Assembly (NCBI GenBank): GCA_963585895.1
Contig: OY757911.1
Span: forward strand, 87,937,275-88,001,274
DNA length: 64,000 nucleotides
Direction of reading: 5' to 3'
DNA from: Sepioteuthis lessoniana
Taxonomy: Eukaryota > Mollusca > Cephalopoda > Myopsida > Loliginidae
Shown: positions 1-11,400 of the stretch, one piece after another
Layout: the number at the start of each line of letters is the position of its first letter
Numbering within the stretch: position 1 is the stretch's first letter
Made by a program: the position numbers and the translations under genes
The notes under the pieces: model-generated
Told to the model about the DNA's origin: nothing
Seen by the model: only the letters and a program-made list of their open reading frames with translations
The model's database searches: none

Positions 1-84
1 AAGAAGTACAGGATACATCAGTTTTTTTTTTGGGGGGGGGTCTGTAAATATAGGAAAAGATGGATTACACATCAAATAAAACTG

Positions 85-1260
85 TATTTGAAAACAAATT
101 GGTACACCTGATCTTGTGAATCCTTCAATAAATCCAGCATTTATATCAATAGCTGCTTCAATATGGGGTCAGAAGTGTTGATGTAACTGAATTATATGAT
201 CTTTATCAATTTTGGACATAGTGATGGTCATTGCAGACTTGAGAGATTGTATGGCATTATAGAGCTGTTGATTGACCTTTCTCTCAACTATGCCCCATAT
301 GTCATTGTACAGTGGTAAGTGAGGCATAGTGGCTAAAGTGCGAGACTGTAATATCTTTGAACTCCAGTTGCATTAGTGCATTTACTTTTGGACTATTGTC
401 CCTGGGAAAAGTATGAATCCTTTTATCTCTCCAGCTATGGGTTAATTTATGCTGTCCTTCTACAAGGATGGCTTTGGCAATAAATTATCCATAAAGGTTG
501 ATATGCCATTAAGCAAAGAACCCAACTGAAACCAGTTTTGAACTAGGAGACCATGTATCTGGGAGAACATGATCATGGAGGTTGGCATGCATACATGCTT
601 GAGTTGTCCTAACCTTATGAGATGGTGCAGAGTCATGTTGGAAGATGTATGTTTTCCTATTGTATTCTCTGTTTATCCAGGGCTTCACAACTTTTTCCAA
701 CACCTCTGGGTAGACAGTGGCATTGACTCTTAAGCCAGATAAAAAACAAGTGAGGAGGCATGACATCTTGTTCATTGCTGATGACTCCTAGAACCATCAC
801 AGTAACTGGAAAGTTAGTATGCATGAACGTTAGAACTTCATTCAGGTCTCTGCAAAACCATCTGTCATTCCTTCAGTTTACCTTTTGGTCCTGATCTAAG
901 TTTTTCTCATCAGAGAAAAATCAAATCATCCCATTATCCTGGTGTTTTAACTTGCTTAACAAGTGCTTTATATGGATCAAATTATTCTCTTGTCACATTT
1001 GCATAAATTGACCCCTCCACATCTTATTGAACTTGTCTACATACGCAATTCTTCTAATGGTGCATTTCAAAACCTTGAGGGCCTTTGCAATGGCTCTGAT
1101 GGACTTTCTGGAGTTTTTATCAATTATTTCTTGGGATTTTCATAGACATTTATGTGTTGTGATGGTATTAGGACCCTATGCATGCATTTTGTGTTTAACA
1201 GCTTTTAGCTCCTTTTAAACTTTGACAATGAAAGATCAGACAAGTTTCAGGAAGCAGGCC
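85..1260 (-). mobile_element. Degraded mariner-family DNA transposon, interrupted by a SINE
   Basis: On the minus strand, 775-535 reads as mariner transposase catalytic-core sequence, including IFQHDSAPSHK and the following HDHVLPDTW. Upstream (about 780-1000) a broken frame gives DRWFCRDLNEV and VMVLGVISNEQDVMPPH. Downstream (about 85-311) gives DIWGIVERKVN and GFIEGFT, the usual C-terminal end of mariner transposases. The coding sequence is split at about 312-533 by a + strand SINE and broken by stops and frameshifts, so it is not functional. The N-terminal third (1000-1260) is only weakly recognisable. It lies upstream of the first visible SERAC1 exon, in an intron. Terminal inverted repeats were not identified, so the outer limits are approximate. 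Confidence 0.8.
312..533 (+). mobile_element. tRNA-derived SINE, family C, inserted in the mariner relic
   Basis: The head resembles a tRNA A box (GGCATAGTGGCTAAAGTGC at about 325) followed by a degenerate B box near 360 (GAACTCCAG). The body contains the family C signature about pre-set 'ACTTTTGGACTATTGTCC', and the 3' tail reads AAGGATGGCTTTGGCA followed by a stem-loop with GATATGCCATTAA. It separates two parts of one transposase domain, so it inserted after the mariner. No clear target duplication was found, so the ends are estimated from where the transposase similarity stops and resumes. Confidence 0.7.
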
Positions 1261-1499
1261 ATCTTTGTATCACTATATGATGCTTTTAAAGTAATGATTA
1301 CAGCATGCCTTTTCATTTATTGAATCAACCTGATGTGTGACCTTATCTGAATAGTAAAGAAAAAAAAAAATTTAGAAGAAAGTTAAAACCCTTGAAAGAG
1401 GTGTCATCAAAAAAACTATCACCCAGTATTATCACTAAATTTGAATCCAATATTATTTTGTGCTGTTTTCCTCAGCAATATTACAATCTGGGATTTTTT

Positions 1500-2016
1500 G
1501 CCTGTCAGTCAGGTTTAGAATAGCTCAGCATTATCCTCTGCAGAAAGGTAAGACTCAATCCCCACTAAAAAAAAGAGGAGTGTTCTAGACATAACAATAA
1601 ATTGCATCTGATGGTGAGGTTACACTTCTGGAGCTCTTAAGAGTGTGAAATATTCCTTTATTGCCATTATTTCCAGGATCCCATCTGTGAGTTAAATAGA
1701 TCTTTTTGAAAATTATTACCATTGGATTGGAATACTTGAAACCATATAACTGTGTGCAACCAAATGATGATTATTTTTAGATTGGAAGAGTTACTTTAAA
1801 CCATATAGTTATGCAAATTATTTATCTTAAATAGGAACAATTGATACCACATAAATCTTTGTAAACAAATGACTATTATCGACAAATGAAAGAAAGTTTA
1901 ATTAAAAAAAATGATTGCAACAGAATGTTGGAAAAATAAATATTTATGATTATAATTAAATATTTACAAATTAATCAAATTTCAGCATTTAATAACTCAT
2001 AAAGAGTTGATGAAAG
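1500..2016 (+). mobile_element. SINE, family B (diverged)
   Basis: This shows the family B head (CCTGTCAGTCAGGTTTAGAA, then CTCTGCAGAAAGGTAAGAC) and the body motifs seen in other copies: the GATGGTGAGG stretch, 'cattgccattatttccagg' and 'catctgtgagttaaatag', then repeated 'accatataactgtg' units. A tail-like 'catttaataactcataaagagttgat' sequence occurs at about 1985-2013. It is old, with many substitutions, and has no recognisable target duplication. The stretches on either side (1261-1499 and 2017-2356) are AT-rich intron with nothing recognised. Confidence 0.65.
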
Positions 2017-2356
2017 AATATATTACTTTGTCATTTCTCTTTATTTTAATCTGCTCACTCTGGACTCTAACACATATGCATTAGGTATGAACAAAATTAA
2101 CTAGAAGGGTAAGGACAAATACTGTAAGTTGCAATGATAAACTTAAACTTTTTCTTTTGAAAAAATCATTGTATTGTTAAAGAGTTTTTGTTATTTATTT
2201 TTCTTTTGATAATTTTTTAATATTGTTAATTTTTGTAGATATCTTATATTGTCATTGTAGAATATTTTCTTTTTGTTGAGTGAAGGCCATTTGCTGTCAA
2301 TTGAGAGTGAAAACATTTTTCTATTTCTAATTTTAAACTGTCTTTGTTGCTCTCAG

Positions 2357-2475
2357 ATTATCAGTATCGTGAAATGCGTCAAGCTGCAAACTATAGGACA
2401 TTTGTAGGATTGGCTCGATCTCCAAATGTTGACATGCGTTTCTTTCGGGAACCACCACAGCTCTCAAACCCAAAG
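2357..2475 (+). CDS. SERAC1: SERAC1 exon a (first visible)
   Basis: The acceptor is a pyrimidine tract ending TCTCAG and the donor is AAAG|GTAGAT. The exon carries two bases of an upstream codon and ends in phase 0. It encodes YQYREMRQAANYRTFVGLAR and MRFFREPPQL, aligning with the human DYQYR...GLARS...LRFF region. Earlier exons must lie left of base 1, because the mitochondrial-targeting/membrane N-terminus is absent. Confidence 0.93.
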
Positions 2476-5400
2476 GTAGATATCATTTATTGTTTTGTAA
2501 GATAAAGCATTTATTTTCATTTAGTATTTTTATCCTTATTGTTTTTATAGAAGAAGAAACGACCATATTTATTTCTTAGCAAACAAGTAGTGTGTTGTGA
2601 AATAAGGCTTACTTGGACTAAACACATTTTTCTTGCTTATCTAATTCTAAATTATTTTGAGTGGTGTGTAACTAATTCCAAAAGTGTTTTTATTCTTTTA
2701 TTCTTATGTGCAAAGTATTCATGGCCTTCCACTTAGTTGAAAAGTTATATCATGTAATGAGGTGATAGATGTCTGTGTCACTGCATCTAAAGATAATAGT
2801 GTATGTGTATGATTCCAGGACTCAAGACAAGGTATCACACACCTGCACAGAAAATTAATCATGTGATATGATCTGGATTGAGAGACTGACTGATGGGAAA
2901 AGAAAAAGAAATCAGAATGAAAGACAGAACAGCCAGTTAGTTTCAGTTATAGCTTTGATACTCATGGCAGGAGACTATAACTCGAAATAATCAATGAATA
3001 AAGAGAAAATGGGTTCTTGTTGGTAGAATTTTTCCTCCTCTTTCAAAAGATACCCTGTTGGCTGGACACAATGATTGTATCCCTTGCAAAGAGTGAGGAC
3101 AACCCCGCGCTAAAAAAATGGATGTCCTGGGTATGACATTAAACTGCATTTAGTGGTAAAACTCCAGTTCTGAAAAACTGGGGAGTATGGAGTAACCCTT
3201 CAATGCCATTACTCCCAAGTCCATTCTGACTTGGAGTGATTGTACCTGTTAAGATTACATCTATGAGTCAAATAGATCTTTTTGCAAATTATTTGAATTA
3301 GATAGGAATATTTCATATAACTGTACAAAAAAATTAAGAAACTGCACAAAAAATGTAAATATAAATGTGCAATGCACCAATTCCCTAACCTCTAGGCATA
3401 AAATAACTCCAAATAGGTTGACATGCCATTAAAATCAATGTTCTTGAAATGACTGCTTGAAAACACATTATAAAAATGGCTTACAGACATGAATAAAGTG
3501 TAGTAATAATTATGAAAAAGTGCTTGTCTTCTACTTTACATCATGGTATACAAGCAACATTTTATTGTTGCCGCTATACATCTCTGGTGCTACACTTGTA
3601 GGGTTTTGATAATGTGAGTTTTTCCTCTCAAAAAAGGTCCTTCCCACATTTTTTTTTTTTGTTTCCTTAAGTTTTAACTCAGTTTAAGTCCAACTATCAT
3701 ATTGCCCAGTCGGCTAGGGCTGTAGAATACACCGACTGCACCTCTACAGAGGGGTAAGACCCCCACCCAATGAGTGTCCTAAATATGACACTAAATAATC
3801 TGATGATGAGGTTCCAGTAATGCTAGAGCTTTGGGGAATGCAGAGCAACCTTTCATTGCCATTGTTCCCAGGTCCACTCTGGCCCAGTGTGGTAGCACCT
3901 GATAGGGCCCTATCTATGGGTTAAATAGAACTAACAGCTAAACTGAATTGTTTGACTAAAATGAATAGCTTGAAATAGAAATGGTTTTGACAATTAAACC
4001 GTACTTACATTTAAACTGCGTGCTTATGCTAAACTGAAACTGTAGTTACATTTAAACTGTGTGCTTGTGCTAAATTGAATTATTTGAAATGGAACTGTTT
4101 TTTGACATTGAAACTGTACTTACACTAGACTGATTTGTTTAATATAGGACTGTTTTGACATTTAACTATGTGTAAACAAAATCTGTACTTTGACTAAACT
4201 GAATAGCTTGAAATAGAAAAGTTTTTCACAATTAAACTGTTCTTACATTTAAACTGCGTGCTTATGCTAAACTGAATTCTTTTAGATAGAACTGATTATT
4301 TACATAAAAATGGATTTGGCATTAAATAACCTACAAAGGTTGATAGGCCATAAAACCCAAACAACCAACCAGCCAACTATCATATTTTATTTCAATCATG
4401 TAATGTGGTTTCAGCTTATTTTTCCATTTCTCATAAATGGCCACATTATTTTGGTGCATTGTATTCAGACATTTGATATCAACCCTTGCATGATGATTAT
4501 CTCATTTCTCAGTCCTATTACTGCAGTGATTAAACTGACATTACTACCTTCTATAATGAGCTATCTTCCCATGTCCAACATATTCCCAAACACAGTATTC
4601 TAATCATTGGTGGCAATATAAATGACGACAAAAATAACAAATTCTGTTTGCATGATTACCAAACAGAAATGGTGAACATCTAGCAGTTTTCTCTCAAGAA
4701 CAAACTTGTATGCTTAAATACTAAATTCCCCAAAAAATAGGAAAGGAAAACTATTGACATACACTTACCTAGATAACTCAAAAACATGGCTAGATTATAT
4801 ACTTATTAACAAGAAGTGGATAAAAAGCTATTTGAACTTTTGAGGGAGTATTCTCTGATCACAGAATCATCTCAGCAAAGATTTGTCTGAGTGTTGATAG
4901 AAATAAGAAACAAGCATGTAAAGCTTCATGATATGACAGGTCTTCACTTGCCATAGTGATATGTCCTTTTGGCTGGGGCTGTAGACTATACTGATTGCAC
5001 CTCTGTAGAGGGGATAGGACCACCACCAAATGAGTGACCTGGATATGACACTAAACTGTATCTGATTGTGAGGCTCCAATTCTGGAGCTTTGGGGAATGT
5101 GAAGTACTCCTTCATTGCCATTACTCCTAGGTCCACTCTGACCTGGAGTCGTTGCACCTGATTGGGTCCTATCTATGGGTCAAAAAGAACTGTTTGACAT
5201 TTAAACTATACAAATGAGTGATTTACGAAAAATTGATTTGTTAGAAATAGAACTGCTTGAACATTTGTGTGTAAACAAATGAATGATGTTTAATTGAATT
5301 GTTAGTGGTATACAGAAATACTTGGAGCCATTTATGTTTGCAAACAAATAAGTCATATTGAATTATTAGTGTTGAATAGCAATACTTGGAACCATCTTAC

Positions 5401-8400
5401 TGTGTGCAAATGAATGAATAGTATTGAATAGTATTACTTTTAAATAGCAATACTTGTAACCATTTCACAGTGTACAAACAAATTAATTTTGAATAGAATT
5501 ATAAATGTGAGTAATAATTGAAACCATTTAACTGTATAGGAACAATAGCAATACTAGTGTGCATACAAATTAGTTCTAACTCATTTAAAAATGAAAATTA
5601 CCTGCAAACTATTCACTTACAAATCATATGTATATCCATTTAAATGTGTGCAAAAATGAGCTCAGGTTTGGTTAAAAATGTTTACAAATCATATATATTT
5701 AATATATACATTTAAACTGGATTTGGCATTACATAACCTATAATGGTTGATAGGCCATATAAAACCCAACCAAACTTAATATTAAATAGCAATACTTGAA
5801 ACTGTGAAAACAATTAATGAATAACAAATAAAATTATTTGCAATTAAGGAAAATGAAATATGAAAAAGCATGCTTGCTTTCAGAAAAGAAGCCCAACAAA
5901 TGTCAATGCTCAGTATTTTCAGCAGAAAGTTTATAAACAGCCTGATACACATGCAAATTAGGTTAATTATGAAACACGATCTTCTGGGAAATATATTTGG
6001 TGATAAAAATGGACTGAATACAAAGACACACACCAGTCTTTGCTGTGAATAGCTACAACTGTTGGTGACTGCAGCAGGTAATATCATTTTTAGCCAACAT
6101 ATCAAGAGCTTTCACATTAAAATGAGATTCTATCTACTATTTGCTTTTGAAAATTACAGCTGCATCAAAAGATCTTTATAGATTTAGTTCTTTAATAACA
6201 TCCTTTCTTAGAATTACTTGCTCTTTTTATAATATTTCTGCCCTGTTGGCAGAGTTTAAAATATGCTGACTATATCCCCTGCAGAGGTTTAAGACCCTAC
6301 TAAATGAAGTGTTCTGGGTATGACACTAAACTGCATCTGATAATGAGGCTCCAGTTCTGGAGATCTGAGGAGTGTGGAATAACTTTTCATTGACATTATT
6401 CCCAGGTCCACTCTGACATAGACTGATAGTACCTGTTAGGGTCCCATCTATGGGTCAAATAGAGTTGTGTAAAAATTATTCACTCTCAATAGAAATATTT
6501 GATGCCATTTAACTGTAAATTATTTGTATAAAAATAGTTACTTGAAGCTATAATTGTTTACTAAGGATTATGATTGTCATTAGTAGTTGAAACTGCATGC
6601 AAAGTTATTTATTGAATAGAAATAATTACTTAAAACCATATAATTATTAATATTAGATAGGAATACTTGAAACCATACAACTGTGTGCAAAAAAAAAACT
6701 CTTAAGAAACAGCTACACAAAATATGTCTGCCCTGTCGGCTGGGGCTGTAGAATACGCCGACTGCACCTCTGCAGAAAGTTGTCCCCCCTCCCAATGAGG
6801 CCACCTGTTGGCTGTGGGTGGCGATCTGTAAGGCAATAGGACAGGATCCTGGTGGTTGAGCTGTCATTGATCCCGCAACAAAGTAGTCAATGTCTTGCAA
6901 CATACCACTTTGGCCCTTACTCAATCTGATGGGTGGTTGGATAGGCCTGATCCGATCAGTCAGCTAGTCATGTCAAGGCCTAGCACCTATATGTTTTATC
7001 CCGACCGTACTTTTAAATCTGCACTTGCAGCAAGTTCCCAACCCTAATCTGTTTGGTGCTAGAAGCCAGTAGCTGAGGGTCAATTGTGTGGAGAGAATAG
7101 GAATTTGACCAGTACTGAGAACATGAAATTGGCTACGGCTTGGAAACCTACCCTCAACTCGAGTATACTGGTTGCGTATCCCTGTCTCGACCAAGGTGTA
7201 TGGGTTACCCCCTTGGTTCATTCCCAACACAAGTTGGACTCCGTGGTGGTGGTGGAGCACAGGGCCAGTGAAAAATATACATCATATATGGCGTCTTCAA
7301 ATAAAAAAAACTAAACGAAACCTGTCAGAATCAGACTCGGAGAATGAGGCAGCAGACTTCCCCAGATTCATTGTTATTGAATCTTTGGATGAGGTCTGCC
7401 TAGCCAAATTCTCACCTTACCTCATAGAAAAAAAATAATCTCTACAAGGGCTAGTCTAAAAACTGTTAAGAAAACAAGGAATGACAACTTGCTTGTTGAG
7501 GTGGACAGCCAGAGGCAGGCAGAAAACATATTAAAAATAAAAACATTTCATACAATGAAATACAGCCTACCCGCATAAGAAACTCAACACTTCCAAGGGA
7601 GTTATCAAGAGTATGGAGTTGGCATTGGCTACAGAAGAGGAGATAGCATCAGCCCTGAGAAAACAGGGAGTCACAAACATAAGAAGAATCTCCATTAGAA
7701 AAGGTGAACAATGAATCCAGGCCAACACTTACATACTGACATTTAGTCAGCCCTGTACTCCCAAGGAGGTGAAGATTGACTATTGTCTTGAGAGAGTTGA
7801 GCAATATGTCTCAGCCCCCCTGAGGTGCTTTGAATACCTAAAATATGGACACCACAGGGAAGCCTGTAGAGGATGATAGACATATGCAAAATATGGTGAA
7901 AAGGACCCAGACCACGTGCAGGAAGATTGCTTGAAAGAAATTACATGTGCAAACTGCCGACAAGATCATACGGCTAACACAAGATCTTGCATTGTTTATG
8001 AAAAGGAAAAAGAAATAATTGAGGTGAAATACAAGATGAATGTGTCCTTCCTGGAAGCAAGGAAAATTGTAGGGAGCTACATGAGAGAAAGCAGCTATGC
8101 CTCCGTTGCATGTAGGGCAGATAGAACTAATGATGACAATGAATATAGGACACTCATAGAGAAATTGATTCAGTTGGAAGCCAATGATTGGCCAAAGTTT
8201 CAGGAGCACCTGAAAAAACTACTCTCGGCCGAATTTTACCAAGCACCAGCTCAGCAACAAGTTGGAAATGGGGAGAGATCCAGTGTTGCAGTCCAAACAA
8301 AAACGCACGTAGGATCTATCACTCCAACATGAACTACTTCTAAAAGTACAAAATCTCCAACGAAACAGCCATTACATAAGTCACCAATCTGTCCACCAAA

Positions 8401-11400
8401 AAGCATTAAAGACAGGTTAAAAAATTTGTCTCCCATAAGACCTGAATAACTTAAGCAAAAATCACAAGCTGCCATTAGCCAAACAGATGAACACCAAAGT
8501 GAACAAGGAAAGACCAGGAAGCACATTCAAAATGCCCTCAACAACAAAGTTGCCTATAAGAACCAAATAATCCAATGCTCAGGGATTGACAAAACCCCTA
8601 CAAAGGACCCATTGTATAGAGAGTATGGATAGCCACACAGACCGCATAGTTGCCAGCCTTAATTTAGAAAAAATAATCAAAAACTACAATAATTGAAACC
8701 ACTTAACTGTGAGTAAACTTATAAGTTCACTCACCTTTTAAATTGTTAACCTCTTACATATCATACATATCTATTTAAATGTGTGCAAACAAATAACTAA
8801 TGTTAAATTCTTACTGTTACATAACAACTCTCATAATAATTTAAATATGTGCAAACAAATAACTGATGTCAAATTCTTACTGTTACATAACACCTCTCAT
8901 AATAATTAACTGATGTTAAATTCTTACTGTTACATAACAACTCTCATAATTTAAATGTGTGCAAACAAATAACTGATGTTAAATTCTTACTGTTACATAA
9001 CAACTCTCATAATAATTTAAATGTGTGCAAACAAATAACTGATGTTAAATTCTTACTGTTACATAACAACTCTCATAATAATTTAAATGTGTGCAAACAA
9101 ATAACTGATGTTAAATTCTTACTGTTACATAACAACTCTCATAATAATTAACTGATGTTAAATTCTTACTGTTACATAACAACTTTCATCATAATTTAAA
9201 TGTGTGCAAACAAATAACTGATGTTAAATTCTTACTGTTACATAACTCTCAAAATGATTAACTGATGTTAAATTCTTACTGTTACATAACAACTTTCATC
9301 ATAATTTAAATGTGTGCAAACAAATAACTGATGTTAAATTCTTACTGTTACATAACTCTCATAATAATTAACTGATGTTAAATTCTTACTTTTACATAAC
9401 AACTCTCATTATAATTTAAATGTGTGCAAACAAATAACTGATGTTAAATTCTTACTGTTACAGAACAACTCTCATAATAATTAACTGATGTTAAATTCTT
9501 ACTGTTACATAACAAGTCTCATAATAATTTAAATGTGTGCTAACAAATAACTGATGTTAAATTCTTACTGTTACATAACAACTCTCATAATAATTAACTA
9601 ATGTTAAATTCTTACTGTTACATAACAACTCTCATAATAATTTAAATGTGTGCAAACAAATAACTGATGTTAAATTCTTACTGTTACATAACAACTCTCA
9701 TAATAATTAACTGATGTTAAATTCTTACTGTTTCATAACAACTCTCATCATAATTATTTAAATGTGTGCAAACAAATAACTGATGTTAAATTCTTACTGT
9801 TACATAACAACTCTCATAATGATTTAAATGTGCGCAAACAAATGAAGAAAAGTAAATAGAATGATTTATACGAGATAGAAATGCTTGAAATCTTTTAACT
9901 GTGAAGGAAAATTAGCTCAGGTTTGTGTAAAATGTTATTAGAAAAATGATCACAAACCATGTGCATTAAATCTAGACAGGTTTTTTCATTGAAGAAGTTG
10001 CAATGTTTGATATGACATAAAAACAAACCATCTTACTGAGAACTATTTTTGACACTTAAAATGCATACTTATGTTAAACTGAATTGTTTGAAATAAAACT
10101 GGTTTTACATTTTACTGAGTGTAAACAGAAACAGTACTTATGCTAAACTGTACTGTTTGAAATAGATCTGTTTATAAGTATAAAATTGATTTGGCATTAG
10201 ATAACCTAAAATGGTTGATATGCCATAAAACCAAACCAAATATGTAAATATAAATGTGTGATGAATGCAATTCCCTAACCTTTAGGCCTTAAATAACCTT
10301 AGATTAGTTGACATGCCATTAAAATCAATCTATCATTTTTATAATAGTCAATGTCCACAATTGAGTTTCCAATTCTGTTTTGAAGTACTTTGGTCAACTG
10401 ATAGCAATTAGGCAATTTTATTGTTAGCCTAACTTCTTAGTTAATTTTGCATGTTTTTATGGAAAATTTTATCAGTATTAATAAGTATTAGCCATAAGAT
10501 AATAATATCAATTCTTTTATGATAATTCAAAAAGCATATTCCTTACTAAGTAATCAAGATATGCTCAGTTTAATGTCTTTTTTTTTCTTTTTTTTTTTTT
10601 TTGGTCAGTTTTATTCTTTGTGAAGAAAAGTACTTTGGATGGTAAGAGAAAAAAGTAGTACTTGTTTAACATTTGATAATTTGTTTCACCAAAAAAAGAT
10701 GAATGAATGAATGTATAATACCTTGAGTTACTTCTCTTTGTTTTAATCTACCCACCCACCCCTAATATATATGCATTAGGTATGAACAAAAAATGCTCTT
10801 GCTAAAAAATGCAAAAATTGAAAAAATCTTAAATTAAAATGTGAATATGCTGTTTTGAATTTTCTTTTTTACATTTAGAAGTTTTCTGAATTTATATTAT
10901 TTAGACATGGAAAGTAATTAGGAATTAATTACGAATTTTAGAAATTTGAATATTGTAAAAAAAATAAATAAATAAAAATGAAAGAAATGTATGATTTTTT
11001 TAAAAATATTTTTCCAAAGACAGAAGCTAACAGAAATTAATAACAAAAAAGCCTCAAAAATCAATATTATATGTATCATTTTCTTATTGAAACAGTAAAA
11101 CACTTGTAAAACCAAACTGACAACAATGAAAAAGAAATGAAAAAGAAAACTAAATAACTTTCTTTATTGAAAGATCTTTAGAATATGTAAAAATCAAGAC
11201 TATACATAATTAATGACCTAAAACAAACAAAAAATGTCTTCAAAATTTTTAGTTACACTTTATTCTTTTTTTCAAATTTCATTATTTGTTACTTAAATTG
11301 CGAAAACTTTATAAAAATCTAATTAATCACTGATTTTTGGTGATTTTTACAAAAACGTTTTAGTGAGTGTGCCTTTTTTTCATATCTAATATTTATGTAT

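Noticed and set aside
7838-8526. Minus strand frames opposite LINE ORF1
   Set aside because: Shadows of the plus strand ORF1; no family motifs on the minus strand.
8957-9151. Open frame of 64 codons with a perfect 22-residue repeat
   Set aside because: It arises because the minisatellite unit is 66 bp, a multiple of three; the array is noncoding SINE-derived DNA.
8775-9840. CRISPR-like array of spaced repeats
   Set aside because: Eukaryotic context, continuous units without unique spacers, and SINE origin of the unit.
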